Assembly (NCBI GenBank): GCA_021292165.1
Contig: CM037879.1
Span: forward strand, 249,035,438 to 249,099,437
Direction: 5' to 3'
Length of the DNA stretch: 64,000 bases
DNA from: Shinisaurus crocodilurus
Lineage: Eukaryota; Chordata; Lepidosauria; Squamata; Shinisauridae
A program made the translations under genes and the position numbers. Below the pieces are notes generated by a model. It made no database searches. It was not told where the DNA came from and was given only the letters and a program-made list of their open reading frames with translations. Below, one piece after another: positions 1-11,734 of this stretch. Within the stretch, counting starts at the first letter, position 1. Each line of letters begins with the position of its first letter.

Positions 1-540
1 GTGACTGCCTTCACAGGGTCCTCATACATGGCCTTGAGCTGCCGAGTAAAAGCAGCCAAGTCTCCCAACACCGGGCTCTGTTCCAGCAGCAGGGGAGTCG
101 CCCATTTGGCCGCAGAGCCTGTGAGCAGGCTGATAAGAAACCCCACCTTGGTCTTATCATCGGGGAAAGCCTCGGCCTTCAAGCTCATGAACAGCTGGCC
201 CTGAGCCAAAAACACCGGGAGCTGAGCAGGTGTGCCATCAAACTTCTCTGGCACAGCTAAGGGGCATTTCTGCTTTCTCACTGGGACGGGGGCAGCGGCA
301 GCAGGGGCCGGCTGGGCCTGCAAAGCCTGAACGGCTGCTATGAGTTGGGTTACCTGCCCCTGCAACAGCAGGTTGTCCTGAACAAGCTTTTCCATCTGGG
401 ACGGCTGCTGCTGCTCCTCTCCGTTTTTATTTTGGTAAGTGGCTGGAAGCAAGCTGTCGTAAATCCGCCCAGTGTCAAGATAAGCCGTTCTCGTTATAAC
501 AGTCCGAGTGTCCAAGCCAAGATATATTAGTCCAAAACCG
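1..540 (-). mobile_element. Ty3/gypsy-like retrotransposon, Gag N-terminal part
   Basis: Read on the minus strand, an open frame runs from about 540 to the window edge, with a plausible first Met at 393-395. After a Gln-rich and then Ala/Pro-rich stretch it reads into a capsid-like Gag domain with the phrases KFDGTP, KVGFLISLLTG and AAFTRQLKAMYEDP, typical of Ty3/gypsy and sushi-class (RTL/LDOC1-like) Gag proteins. The frame is still open at position 1, so the rest of the element lies outside the window. Upstream (541-740) is leader or LTR-like sequence without a coding signal. Family assignment is from recognised motifs only; sub-family is unknown. Confidence 0.7.
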
Positions 541-828
541 AGCAAACGTAAACCAGTTAGGGGTCAGGCACAAGCGTAGTCAGGGTCGTTCCGAAGATCA
601 AAGGTACAGGGGTCCGAGGTCAGGAATATCAAGAGCGTCTGGTGGTAGCTGTAACAAACAATTGCTTCCAGCATCTGAGTGTGTTTGGGACCTGCCTTTT
701 GAGCAGGTGCTGATTGGTAAGGCTGCCCAGCTGGGTCAGGCTGCAGTTAGCCTGACCCCACCCCAAACACACTCCGGCACGGCTGGTCTCTGTCTGACCT
801 ACTGGAGGCACAACACTTAGAATACATA

Positions 829-1045
829 CAAACAACTACAAACACATATTGATAGGAACAATACTTAGACATTTCAACAAAATCAAATTGTACACCACAA
901 AAAAGGTCCTCAGGGTGAAGTTGTATGCTCACCCTGTCTTTTACAGGTTTTTCAGTATAATGAGCCTGGCACACTGCACACTGGGCAAAGTACTGAGTCA
1001 CTGCAGATGCAAAATTAAATTCAAACCACTCTTTTTGTTAACAAT
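829..1045 (-). pseudogene. ERV integrase remnant
   Basis: The minus strand encodes a short piece resembling the end of a retroviral integrase zinc finger (CAVC, a C-x2-C pair) followed by the start of the catalytic core (VQFDFVEM, where an intact core has a W-x-x-D-F-type motif, then YVFVVVCMYSK). Upstream the frame breaks into stops, and downstream of about 829 the reading runs into unrelated sequence. It is therefore a dead fragment. It may be the pol end of the same minus-strand ERV whose 5' end lies at 4917-6590; the spacing suits a retroviral genome, but nothing between them could be recognised as pol. Confidence 0.6.
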
Positions 1046-1205
1046 CAAACTAATAACTAAATCTGCTTTTCTGACTGACGCTGTACATAGTCTTTGGCAG
1101 GAAAGCAACTTACTAATTTGTGACATTGCTATAAAGAATGCAGGAGAAACTGACTTGTTTTTGCCTATTTTTTGTCAGGAAATCGGGCCGGGTTAACAAA
1201 AATCT

Positions 1206-1365
1206 TTTATAGTATTTTAGAGTTGGAAGGGACTCACAAGGCCATCAAGCTTAACCCCCCCACTCAATGCAGGAAACCAGAGGAGGGGTTTCTTATCTAA
1301 GTAATACCCAGGTCTGACTGTGCTCAGCTTTCTACACTTAGATAAGCTGAGAACCAGCATGAGCC
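1206..1365 (-). repeat. 5S rRNA-derived SINE with CR1-like tail (copy 1)
   Basis: Degraded copy of the element at 56467-56645 and 18157-18312. On the minus strand it has the GTGGCTCA-type head, a 5S-like internal part and a CR1-like tail (CAACTCTA at the left edge). It interrupts the retroelement debris. Confidence 0.6.
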
Positions 1366-4300
1366 ACAGACTTTTATCTTTTGCAAGGCAAACCAAGCTT
1401 TTGAAAATTACATAAAACACAAGTCATTTGTACAACTTTTTTTTAAAAACTAACTTAACAACAACAGAAGGATTGCAATTCTTTTGGTATTTTGGTGCCA
1501 TTGTGTTATGCTACACTTAAATACTTATTTTACAAAAGTGCTCTGTTAGCTTGCTATAAAAGCCACTAGACAAGCATACATTTTGCAACTAAACTGTTCA
1601 AATTTACCAAAGCTGCCCTGTTCGTTTGCTTTTGGCAAAAACTAACATAAGCATACATCTTTAAAAAGGACAATAAAGAGGGTAAAATTTCAGGAAAGCC
1701 CATTTCAACAAAACTGGGCACTAAAACGTACAGAAACTGAGTTAGTAGTTTAGATTTATCTTTGATAGCTGCACTTCTTTTATTGCTTGTAAATAATTAT
1801 GCCCCCCCCCCCCTTGCCTACCCTTCCCTTCTGTTGGGAGCAGCAGCAAGGTGACAAGGTTTTAAGTGACACAGCATTTTACAATTTTTCTTTTTGGATT
1901 TTTCTCTTTACAACAACCCTTTGAGGTAGGTACAGCTGAGAGTCTGAAACTGACTCAAAGTTACCTAATGAGCCTTATAGCATTTATTGCTTCTCGAGGG
2001 AGGGGATATTGCAGCATATCTCCTTTTTCTTCTATTTGAACCAGAGAAGCAGACTTTTAAGAGTCTCATTTCTTTTAGTTTTCCGCCTAATATTCTGCTG
2101 GTACCAAAGCCAATATTGGCGGAAAGCCCTGTTTTTTTTTCATTCCCCAGAGACTCAGCAAATGCCAGGAGAATTGGGACTACATTCTATTGTAGCCCTT
2201 TTTACACAATCCATCATGACTTAACAGAACCATTTCTCATTTTTTTCAAGAAGACAAGAAAACTTTTGATTTCTAATCTGCCTTGTTAAGAACAGAACTG
2301 CACATTACTTCTCAATATATATATATCTAAAAATACGCATTCTCTTTTTTGTTTATGTTTTTGACACTGCTTCACACAACTTTCTTTCAAATAGTTTTTT
2401 TTCAAAATCTTTACTTATCACATCTTTTACAACTTTTTTCCCCCCTGCATAACTTGGGCAGAGAGGGTTTTATTTCTTTTTCTATGCCCTTTGTTTGCAA
2501 CTCTAATGTTTCTTTTGCATCTGCCCTTGTCCAACCTTTCTCTTTGCCTAGTCTTTTCCTTATCTTTTTTTCTTTTCTACATTTTCCTAAACTTTCTACC
2601 TGCCATCTCTTTCTCTACAGCCCTCTTCTCTCCCCCCTCCTCAGGGCAGAGGGGACAGTCTACATGCCTTTAAATAATCATCTCTTTTCTTTTTTTCAAA
2701 AACCTTTTGGCTCCACTCATTGGTGAAGCTCTTGAATCTTCTGTGAAAAATAGTTAACCATTTCTTTTTGAGCTTATCTTGCATCAGCTGTAGTCTCAGA
2801 GAAAAAGCCTGCCTTGATCAGGGGCAGACTCTCTCTGACCTTTTAAAGCTAACACAGTTCAATTCTCAAAAGGTACTAACACTTTGCTTATGCTCAGAAA
2901 ACCTGCATTCTCAATACTCAAACTCTCTCAATTACAGTTCTTAAAAAACACTTTAGTATCGTTTTCGCTCTAGTGGTTAGCTGCTGATTCTCTGGGAGCG
3001 TGATTGGCCAATTCTTGCATACCAGAAAACCTGCAGTCACTTGAGGGTTTTTGTTTGTTTTCGAGGTGCAAGGGATAAACTTTTTTTTTCAACCTTCTTT
3101 TCCACCTTAAAATCTTTGCAATTCGTTTAAGATTAAAATCTTAATCTTCTCACATCTTCAGTTGCTTTTGCCATACAAGAGGAAGCAACTTCGCAATTGC
3201 ATAACCAAGAGCAACTATTTCCCCCCCCATCTTTGCTCACTTCAGAGATTCAACACACACTTAAAACAAAATAAAAACCTTTTCAATTTACACCATCAAC
3301 TAGCCCCACTTGGAAGAATAAACATTTAACTTGAACATAAACCTTTTTTTTTCTTTTTGGCTACACACATGGCTTGCAGTAGCCAGAATCTCATTTACAT
3401 GTTTCCCCCCCCCCCCCTTTGAGAATGTTTTACAAATGGATATCACTAAAGGCTCATTTTGCTGGGCCCTCAGGATCTACCCCTCTAAACAAGCGGATTT
3501 GTTGTTTTCACCAGTACAGAAATTGTGCTGGAGATTCTGCTGACAACTGCAAGCATTCTTTAAATGTTTTCAATTGCTTGAGTTCTTAAAGCATTATTTA
3601 CCATTTACGAGTATGAAGCACTTTTTGTCTGGTGAACCTACTTCGGAAGGCTTAAGGTAGCCCTTTTGAAATCTCACTTCTGTCTAAACATACCAATCAT
3701 CCAATTGTCCTGGGAATTTGTCCTCTAGGGCCACCAGAAGGTTCCTCAGGACCTGTTTTTCTCAGGACCCATTTTTGGGCCAAGTACTTCTCTTTCTGCA
3801 TGGCCATTCTTCAGTACAAAGAGTTTGCCACTATGTTTTTGACAAAGTCTTACTTCTAGGTAAAGAGGCAAATTCTTGGAGTACTATTGCTAAAGGTGCC
3901 CCTTTTGGAGCATTTTGGTTCCCACCTATGATGTACTGTGGCACAGAATTCTACCTTTTTGAGCTCCTCACTCTGTGTGTGTGTGTAGTGCTTTGGTTTA
4001 ATTCACAAACAGGCACACAACATTCGCATGTCACTGGATCATGGGAGGGGGGTTCAATCAGGCCCACTTGCTTTTGAAACTCTGCCGCAACAGAGATCAG
4101 GGCGTCTTGACCTGATTTAGTCCCAGATCTTGTTCAGCGACTTATATGCATTCATCAGCAGGGAGGTTTAGAAAGAAGGGGGGGTGTCCCTGTCTGTTGA
4201 TTCTGGTGGGACTCGAACCCACAATCCCCAGCTTCAACAGCTTATGAATTCTAATAAGCGAAGGAGAGCGAGATGGGCCTGTCTGTCTTTCAACAGCTTA

Positions 4301-4528
4301 TAAATCTAACAACATTCATGCACACACAGACATTTTCACACGCACATGTATACTACCCTTATTGAAGGTTTCCCTCTTTTCTAAACCTTAAACCTTTCAA
4401 CATCAATAACTAACACAATATCAATAACACAATGCAATAATCAAGAACCAGAAGAAAATGAAAAGGAGGTATTTCAATTCATTTTTGCCCATTTCTTTGG
4501 AGAACTGTTTGATTTTGCTAGCAGCTAT

Positions 4529-4574
<46 letters not shown>

Positions 4575-4900
4575 TTTTGGAACTTCTCACCTCTAGTTCA
4601 GATCTGAGGAAGTATGTGCTTTGGTTAGGAGTACACTCTCTCTTTTCACTAAACACAGGACTGGTGGAGACTCCAAAAGGCACCAAAACTTTGCGTATGC
4701 TCAGGAACTCTTTGCAAAAAAAGCTCACAAACATTTTTGTTGTTGTTGTATTTCTTTAACACAACACAGGGTTCTTTGAGTACTTCTTGCCATTCCTAGA
4801 TCTTGTGTTTGACTTCTAATCCATTATGAATGTGATTAGCTAGTCTGTGCTTTTTTTTTTCTAGGCAACTGGGCGAGCAGGCAGAGGTTTTACTTTAAAG
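1366..4900. other. T-rich retroelement debris, no gene seen
   Basis: This stretch is strongly pyrimidine-rich on the plus strand, meaning A-rich on the strand of the neighbouring ERV, as retroviral genomes often are. No frame gives a recognisable protein. It holds a partial tRNA-type SINE tail near 1908-1978, several poly-C runs (for example 1802-1812 and 3407-3418), a (TA)n microsatellite at 4531-4571 and a tRNA T-arm-like segment near 4203-4230 on the minus strand. It is probably the decayed body of the minus-strand ERV. Confidence 0.4.
4531..4571. repeat. (TA)n microsatellite
   Basis: Uninterrupted TA dinucleotides, about 20 units. Confidence 0.95.
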
Positions 4901-4916
4901 GGACAGCTGCACTCAC

Positions 4917-5344
4917 TTATTTGTTGTTTTTTTTTTTCTTCTGCCTTTCTTTTGGTCTGGCGCGTTCCTCTTTTCTGGGCCAGGGCAGGGTCCCTTTCCA
5001 GGCAATCATTATGTGTGCCGCCTCCATCTTGCACTCTTTTTTAACCATGGGGCGGGTTTTTTTTTTTACTTTTTGTTGCCACTGGTCTACGTAGGAATAT
5101 TGGTTTGGGTGTCTTCCTGGAGTCTGAGCCACCTTTTGGTGTACTTGCTCGATGATACTGAGGTCGAAGGAGCCTTGTGCTGGCCACCCCACTCCCATGG
5201 ATGGCCACTCACTCTACCTTGCACAGGGTCCGGAGAGTTTGGCGTTCAAGTTTTCGCCCGTAGTCTCTCCCAAACCCTGCTTTGAAATTCCTTTCCATGC
5301 ATTGAAGCTGTGTCCTTGGGACGCTGCTCCCCCCCCCACCCCAT
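4917..5344 (-). pseudogene. ERV gag matrix (MA) remnant
   Basis: The minus strand carries a gammaretrovirus-like matrix segment. Diagnostic phrases are VGWPAQGSFDL, then a Val/Gln-rich helix, then GRHPNQYSYVDQW, the equivalent of the G-H-P-D-Q-x-P-Y-x-x-W pattern of gammaretroviral MA. A candidate initiator Met followed by Gly (a myristoylation-type start) lies at 5342-5344, beside a long C homopolymer. The reading frame shifts between that start and the MA motif near 5220, so the gene is broken. After the MA part it becomes Lys/Arg/Glu-rich and loses similarity. It sits downstream of the ERV leader, primer site and LTR on the same strand. Confidence 0.7.
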
Positions 5345-5963
5345 TCTCCTAATTCTAAGACCAACAACAAAGACAGAAACAGAAGGGTGGGGTACGGACA
5401 GGAGAGTAAGGGGTCTCTCCTGTTAGACGTTAAGGGATTTCACACACACGCTCCGCTGACCCGTGGCCCCGGACGTTCCACGGTCACCTACGGGAACTGC
5501 AGCGGCATTCACACTTCACCACACATACCAACACATTCCCTCCCGAGATCTCTTGTATTCCTTTACCAAAAGGGAAAGAACCAGTTCAGCCTTTTTCAGC
5601 TGCCTCGTAGGCCCAATCCTTTATTCCTTTACCCAAAAGGGAGAAAACCGGTTCAGCCTTTTTCAGCTGCCTCGTAGGTCCAATCCCCGGAGGATGGCCA
5701 AATCCTCCTCCCCTTGTTCCTATTCTCTCCTGTAGGAACCCTAGAGTATACTCACCTGTTCCGCCGGTCCGGCCCCCTTGGTCCTAGTTCCGCACCGAGT
5801 TTTGTTGGTTCTTGGAGTCACCGTCTGACCACTGCCCCGTCAGGCCCCCTGTTCGGATTCCCTCACAGCCAAGTGCTGTGATGCGCGCTGGGAGCTCCGC
5901 AAGGCCTCTCCTTAGGGGGCAGCGGTGGGCTGTGCCCCGAGCAAGCTGCAAAGTTTCCTTGCT
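5345..5963 (-). mobile_element. ERV leader with 66-bp tandem duplication
   Basis: Non-coding stretch between the primer-binding site and the gag start. It contains two tandem copies of a roughly 66 bp unit (first from 5556, second from 5622) sharing TTCAGCCTTTTTCAGCTGCC. Such leader duplications occur in retroviral packaging regions; function here is inference. Confidence 0.6.
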
Positions 5964-5981
5964 GTCCTGCCGTGGTCGCCA
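5964..5981 (-). promoter_or_regulatory. ERV primer-binding site, tRNA-Arg type
   Basis: On the minus strand the 18 bases just inside the LTR edge begin TGGCGACC and continue CGGCAGGAC after one differing base. This is complementary to the 3' end of a vertebrate tRNA-Arg(UCG) as I recall it, including the CCA end, with about one mismatch. Two bases separate it from the LTR end, as in most retroviruses. Confidence 0.65.
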
Positions 5982-5983
5982 GA

Positions 5984-6590
5984 TGAAGTGGTCACCCCTT
6001 AACTCAGATAAGGACAATGAGGACCAACTCGGGTTATTGGAAAGAGGTTTATTGTGCACAATTTGTCCTGCGGACTGTGTCGCAAAGCAGAACCCCGGGC
6101 GGGGCTTTTACAACCACTTTTATAGCATACCTAAGTCTGGTCATTTGGCAACAGTTCTTACATTGGTCAGCAGGTCAAGACAAAAGGGGGTTTGCTTTAG
6201 GGGAGGGGGATTTCCTTACAAGGAGACAGGAAGATGATCTTACAATCAAGCAGCTGGTAGGTATTATCTTATCTTGGTCACGTAGGCAGGGTGAGACAAC
6301 AAAACACCTCAACCTTTGTGAATCAACAACAGCCATTGACGGCCATTGTCAGTTATTGCCACAGTCATTACCAGCCATTGACTACATTCTTTTAGTATTA
6401 GTCATCACCCTGGCAATCTGTCCATATGCCTGGCTAAGTTTTTCTTTTAACTATTTCGTTTCCTTCAGTAGAGAGCCCCTCCCATCAATGGAGAAGATGT
6501 GATAGAAAATGGGAAGGGGGGGCAGGGATCTACCTAAGAACGGTATCGGTACTTTCTGCTTTTACCTCCCAATTTTTAACAAGGATTTAC
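5984..6590 (-). mobile_element. ERV 5' LTR
   Basis: The minus-strand LTR ends in CA two bases before the primer-binding site; its plus-strand edge is TGAAGTGG at 5984. On the minus strand there is a TATAAAA at about 6118-6124 and an AATAAA at about 6047-6052, in the right order for promoter then polyadenylation signal. The outer boundary is uncertain (6490-6600): no clear inverted repeat or target-site duplication was found there. Confidence 0.65.
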
Positions 6591-6599
6591 CTTCATTTA

Positions 6600-7380
6600 T
6601 AGATTTATAAACCACTGACCATATTTTAAAATAGCCAAATAGTTTTCTCAGAAGGGGTCCTCTAGCGAATTTGTTGATTTGGTTAGATGAAACATCAGGA
6701 TTTGTTCCACCCAGATACTAAGATCTCGCTTTTGATACTATGGCCACATGGCTCTAGTCTTATCTACCTTAGGTTGATAAAAACATGGATGCTCCTCTGA
6801 AAGCCATCCGTATTTAAGATCCAAGGCGATATAACCAGTTAGCTCATTCACGCGTGCAAAGGGATTAAGTGACAAGCACACTGTGAACCAGCCCCAGCAT
6901 TTGACAACTACCCCCCAAAGGAGGTGGAATTGCCCTATCAGGACAGTTGCCCGAGACGACCTGGCGGGAATTTAGAGGAAGCACTGGCTCCACAGTTCTC
7001 AACTCATACACAGCATCAAACACGGGCAGGCTACTTTAAGCAAGCGCGCCAAGACCACCGCCCCGGCCCCTAAACTGACGTGAAACACATCGCGGGCCAG
7101 AAACAATTCACCCCACTGCATCATTTCAACAGACGAACACGAAAGATGGCACTTCCTTCTCCCTAAAATGGCGGTTCATAGAGAACGGAAAGGGCAACAT
7201 CGTATATATGAACTCTTTAGTTACACCATAGCGCTTTAAATGCTTACTACAAAAAGCTGCAAATACGATACCAGATATTACTCCCATTACAACTAAGATA
7301 CACCTCAAGAGTGCAAATCCACTCATCTCTTGTGGCTTAAGCGAAGAAAAATTCCAGCGCTTTCAAGTGATGGCGTCGTT
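6600..7380. other. Intergenic, no gene seen
   Basis: Unique-looking sequence between the ERV LTR and the H3 gene. No supported gene, promoter or repeat boundary was found. Confidence 0.5.
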
Positions 7381-7396
7381 GGCTCTGAAAAGAGCC
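7381..7396 (-). terminator. Histone 3' stem-loop of H3.2
   Basis: On the minus strand the sequence is GGCTCTTTTCAGAGCC: a six-base-pair stem and four-base loop, the SLBP-binding element of replication-dependent histone mRNAs. A purine-rich U7-type downstream element (GAAAGCGCTGG) follows at about 7353-7363. These replace polyadenylation. Confidence 0.95.
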
Positions 7397-7453
7397 TTTG
7401 GGTTTCGTGAATGGTTTTCAGGGCAGATGAAACAAAGGGGCGGGCGCGGATCT

Positions 7454-8014
<561 letters not shown>

Positions 8015-8059
8015 AGAGTTGCTAGATTTGAAAACTCGCGCGTTGGTTGGTGCGAAAAA

Positions 8060-9600
8060 TTGAACGCCTACTAGCATCCCCACTCTCCTGTTTTATGCGA
8101 GTTTTCCGGGCACAATCGCCAATTAAAAGCAGGCAGCGTTTCATGCTTGTTGCTGTTTGGGACGTGACATAACTGGGCGAGGTTATCTTCCACTCTTAAT
8201 ATACTTGATGATTGCGAACCCTGTTCTAAGCTCGCTTAAATCTTCCGTGTAGAAGCAAGAAAATGGAAACGTTGATAGGTCAGCGTGGAAATCCCGGTTT
8301 TTGAATACACTGAGACTCCCGCTTCTATTTCTCGTAGCCTCACCCAATACAGCTTCCTCATAGCGCTTTCCATCACATCCGTTTCTGGTTGATCCAGCAT
8401 TTCAGTACCTTAGGAAAATGGTTGGCTGTGGTGTGGTACAGCCAAGGTTAAACATTTTTAAGCTGCAGTCCTATACACACTTGGGAGTAAGTCAGGGGAG
8501 CAATGGGAATTCTAAATTGACAGGTGACTAGGATTGCATTGTAAAGGCTGCAGTCCTAAGCACAGTTACCTGATAGGATTGGGTTAGGCGAGCGTTCGAG
8601 ACAAAGCATATAAAATCCATTGTAATAGGACTTAAATATGCATAACTTTGGCTGGATCCTGACCTGTGTATGTATACTAGTAAATAAGTTTCACTGAACT
8701 GGATGAGGCTCACTCCCAATGAAGTATCACGGAATGCAGCCTTAAAGGGTATCTTATTTTTCACACACACTCACCTGTGAGAGAAACTTGAACATTTAAA
8801 AAAGAAGGTAAAAAAATTAAGGCTTTGACGCCAAGCATACTTCGAAATAAACTCCAGGGAGAGCAAGGTGGCTTGTTTCTCAGTTACAATGTGTACGACT
8901 GAAACACAAAAAAAGACCCTTCCACTTTGTCCAACCTTTGTTTTCAAGGGTTTTGCTCTGAAAACGATACATTGTATTTAATTTTCTTAGAATGGGATCC
9001 TAAGTCTGTGTAAAATAATATCGAGGTTAGGTTTGAAGTCCCAATAGAAGAGTTAACCATATCTTATTTTGTACTTTAGAATTAAGGATTAAGCTCTTAA
9101 ACGTGTGTGTGTATAAATATATCACATTAATTTCAATCCAGTGTATACCATCTTTACAATAGTTTAATATGATATTCAACAGCTTTTCTTTGGATCTGGC
9201 GAGCTGGTTAGGGCTTGGCTGATTAGCAATGGTGAATCTACTTTGTGGAAGTCTGTGTTACCTCTGTTTATTTGGAATCTCTCTACAGTGAGAATATTAG
9301 CATAAAACATTGACATTATGTCCTATTGCAGAGATTAGTGTCTGAAGATGTGATCTGGACAGTTTTCCAGTTCTTTTTGGAAATTGTATAGCTTTAATTT
9401 ACAAAGAAAAACAAAAGTTTCACTCTTCCGAGGTCTTCCCAGATCCTGCATTCGAGGATTTAGAGCCCTTTTAAAAATGTTTTTTATTTTGCTTTTTCAG
9501 AAGTTGAACGAACGAAAAGCACCCCTTGCTCTTTTCCTCAGTTAAAGTATTTGATAATTTGATAGCAGGAATTATGCGAAAATTGCAATGTATTAACTCA
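8060..9600. other. Spacer between H3.2 and H1
   Basis: No gene seen. At 8460-8770 there are degraded pieces of a common hairpin-type interspersed repeat (phrases like CTGCAGTCCTA and GGAGTAAGT). The rest looks unique. Confidence 0.5.
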
Positions 9601-9604
9601 AAAG

Positions 9605-9698
9605 AAACACAAACTGAGCAGTCAAAAGAGTCTCTTCTGCCTTTCAGCAGGGCGGGTTCTACAGCGGACCAATCACAAGGCAGCTCCTCTCTATAAAT
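9605..9698 (+). promoter_or_regulatory. H1 promoter (AC box, CCAAT, TATA)
   Basis: AAACACA at 9605-9611 is the H1-specific AC box. CCAATC lies at 9669-9674 and TATAAAT at 9692-9698, about 75 bases before the ATG. Order and spacing match classical vertebrate H1 promoters, supporting a replication-dependent H1 subtype. Confidence 0.9.
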
Positions 9699-9769
9699 AA
9701 ACAGCGGCTGACCTACTTGAGCTCACTTTTCTTCTTTGGGGATTATTTTGGAGTGTTCTGTTAGCAACC

Positions 9770-10440
9770 ATGTCTGAAACGCCCGCTGTTGCCGTCAGTG
9801 CCGCGGCTCCCGTTGTAGCTTCGAAAGCTCCTGCTAAAAAGGCAAAGAAAGCGGGAGCGCCAAAGCCCGCAAGGCTTCAGGTCCCAGCATCACCGAGCTA
9901 CTCACGAAGGCAGTGGCTGCTTCTAAGGAGCGCAAAGGAGTTTCTCTGGCAGCCCTGAAGAAAGTGTTGGCTGCTGGAGGCTACGATGTAGAGAAGAACA
10001 ACAGCCGCATCAAGCTCGGCCTGAAGAGCTTGGTGAGCAAAGGGACCTTGGTGCACACCAAGGGCATTGGTGCTCCAGGCTCCTTCAAGATCGGCAAGAA
10101 ACCCGGCGAAGGGAAAGAAAAGGCGCCGAGGAAGAAGGCAGCGGTGAAAGTCAAGAAGCCCGTTGCGAAGAAGCCCGCCGGTGGCGTCAAGAAACCCAAA
10201 AAAGCCGCGGCTGCCAAAAAGAGCCCGAAGAAGCCTAAGAAGCCTGCAGCGGCCAAGAAGGCAGCCAAGAGCCCGAAGAAGACAAAGCCAGTGAAGCCGA
10301 AGAAAGTAGCCAAAAGCCCGGCCAAAGCGAAAGCCGTGAAGCCTAAGACGGCCAAGCCGAAGACCGCCAAACCGAAGGCGGCAAAGGCTAAGAAGGCGGC
10401 GCCTAAGAGGAAATACACATGGCCAGCGCGTTCTTTTTAA
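9770..10440 (+). CDS. Linker histone H1, one-base frameshift
   Basis: Somatic-type linker histone that binds nucleosome dyads and linker DNA. The start MSETPAVAV is in good context (ACCATG). The first frame covers 9770 to about 9855, then one base is missing near 9854-9855; from 9856 the second frame continues through the winged-helix globular domain ([20 protein letters not shown] to GSFKIGKK, about residues 38-112) and a Lys/Ala/Pro-rich tail with several SPKK-type repeats. The tail reads past the usual C-terminus for about 11 extra residues (ending WPARSF) to a stop at 10438-10440. Promoter and 3' stem-loop are intact. The missing base may be an assembly error in a G run; if real, the gene is broken. 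With the frame repaired it would be about 223 residues. Confidence 0.85.
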
Positions 10441-10452
10441 AAAAATCCCAAA

Positions 10453-10468
10453 GGCTCTTTTAAGAGCC
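10453..10468 (+). terminator. Histone 3' stem-loop of H1
   Basis: GGCTCTTTTAAGAGCC forms a six-base-pair stem with loop TTTA, 12 bases after the H1 stop. A U7-type element (AAAAAGAGCTG) follows at about 10482-10492. Confidence 0.95.
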
Positions 10469-10499
10469 ACCCACTTAATCGAAAAAGAGCTGTCCTGCA

Positions 10500-11458
10500 C
10501 CTTACTGAAATGCACATAAGCAGCGCGGTCCTGCTCATGTTTACTCGGATGTAAACCCTAGTGCAAACCCCACTGTCAGTGGGGTTGGCACCCTGGAGAG
10601 CGTTTGTAAAAGCTTGGAAGTACAGTAGAATTAACCGGCTTCTGGGGTAGCGATTAATTGTAAGTTAGCTCTAGCAGCAGTATCACAATTTTTGTGTGCG
10701 TGCTTCCAAAGAGCCTCTTCTAATTGGGCTTTCAACCCAAGAATAAAACCATGTTGGAAATATCTGCCTGGAGATGTGCGGAAGAGCCCTTGCTACTCTG
10801 TTACGTGAGGGTGGGTGGGTGGGGGGACAACGACTCCTATCGCTGGTATTACAGGGGGTGTTTAAACATTTAGGCTACAATATTCATATTTTGGAGCATG
10901 TCCCAATGAGCCCAGTGGAACTTAGGAGTATGAATAGGATCGGGTTTTAATTTGTTTATAAGGAAACAATCGTATTCCATTTACAATGCAGTCCTATACA
11001 TGTCTACTGAGAAGTAACTCCTATTGAATTCAATGCTTTCTCCCAAGTAAGCCGTAGTAGAAAGTATTAAAACGAACTCATGTTTGCGGAAAACCGCTGT
11101 CAGAAGTTATGTACACCCGAGCCCGTGCCCCCCATGTTAGATTCTGTTTTACTGACTTTTTCTTAAAGGACTGCACGTCTTATGGAAATGAATTTTTACT
11201 GGGTGGAGGGAGCAGTTTGTCACTTAAAGCCAGATCTTTTTCATGTTTACACAGGTTCCATTGAGTTTCATGGACTTACTTTTCAAATAAAAGTGAAATC
11301 ATGTTGATTTCTATTTAAAATAAAATAGCAGCTATTTATTCTTTTGGCGGTGGGGGTGACGCGGACTCTACAATAACTTTCCAAATATTTTTTTGTGACT
11401 GAACATTATGCTTCGACCTTCGAATTGCAGGTCTTTCCTTTCCTAGTCAGTGTGACGT
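10500..11458. other. Spacer between H1 and H2B remnant
   Basis: No gene. Around 10985-11055 there is a copy of a common repeat (GCAGTCCTATACATG, AGAAGTAACTCC). No H2A gene was found left of the H2B promoter, although H2A/H2B pairs are often divergent. Confidence 0.5.
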
Positions 11459-11594
11459 GATTGGCTCAAACCGAGGTATTGTCTAAACAGCCAATGGGCA
11501 CTAAATATCAAAATTGTCCAATCACGAAGGACTTAAACATTCAGTTTTAACATTGACCAATAAGAAATGCGAAACACAATCCTCTCATTTGCAT
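11459..11594 (+). promoter_or_regulatory. H2B-type promoter (octamer and four CCAAT boxes)
   Basis: CCAAT boxes lie at 11459-11464 (inverted), 11491-11495, 11518-11523 and 11557-11562. The octamer ATTTGCAT at 11587-11594, preceded by CTC, is the H2B-specific OCT1 element. No good TATA is seen; a weak candidate is AATACAAAAA near 11600. The promoter is preserved better than the coding region behind it. Confidence 0.85.
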
Positions 11595-11656
11595 AACGTC
11601 AATACAAAAAGAAGCAGCATAGTACCTGGCTGTTGGCGTTTGTGTTGAAAGTAGAG

Positions 11657-11734
11657 ATGACGGAGCTAGCCAAGTCGGGTACCTGTTTCTAAAAAAGGAT
11701 CTAAGAAAGCTGTGACAAAGACTCATAAAAAAGG
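11657..11734 (+). pseudogene. Histone H2B remnant
   Basis: The ATG at 11657 follows the octamer promoter at normal distance. The first codons give a Glu/Ala/Lys start as in H2B, then stops interrupt; in a shifted frame the phrase KKGSKKAVTKTHKKG is clear H2B N-terminal tail. Similarity ends at about 11734, where an LTR begins. A short Lys/Arg-coding stretch after the LTR (12401-12425) may be the continuation, but the histone-fold part is absent. The gene is dead: frameshift, stops, LTR insertion and loss of the body. Confidence 0.8.

Noticed and set aside
3718..4077. Plus-strand open frame of 119 codons
   Set aside because: No recognisable motif; it ends in low-complexity Cys/Val coding from a TG repeat, and lies in A/T-skewed retroelement debris.
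4203..4280. Possible tRNA gene on the minus strand (GGGTTCGAGTCCCACC)
   Set aside because: A good T-arm/B-box is present, but no A box, no matching acceptor strand and no cloverleaf could be drawn; probably retroelement sequence or chance.
9898..10515. Long minus-strand open frame over the H1 gene
   Set aside because: Leu/Phe-rich antisense of a Lys/Ala-rich histone tail; composition artefact.
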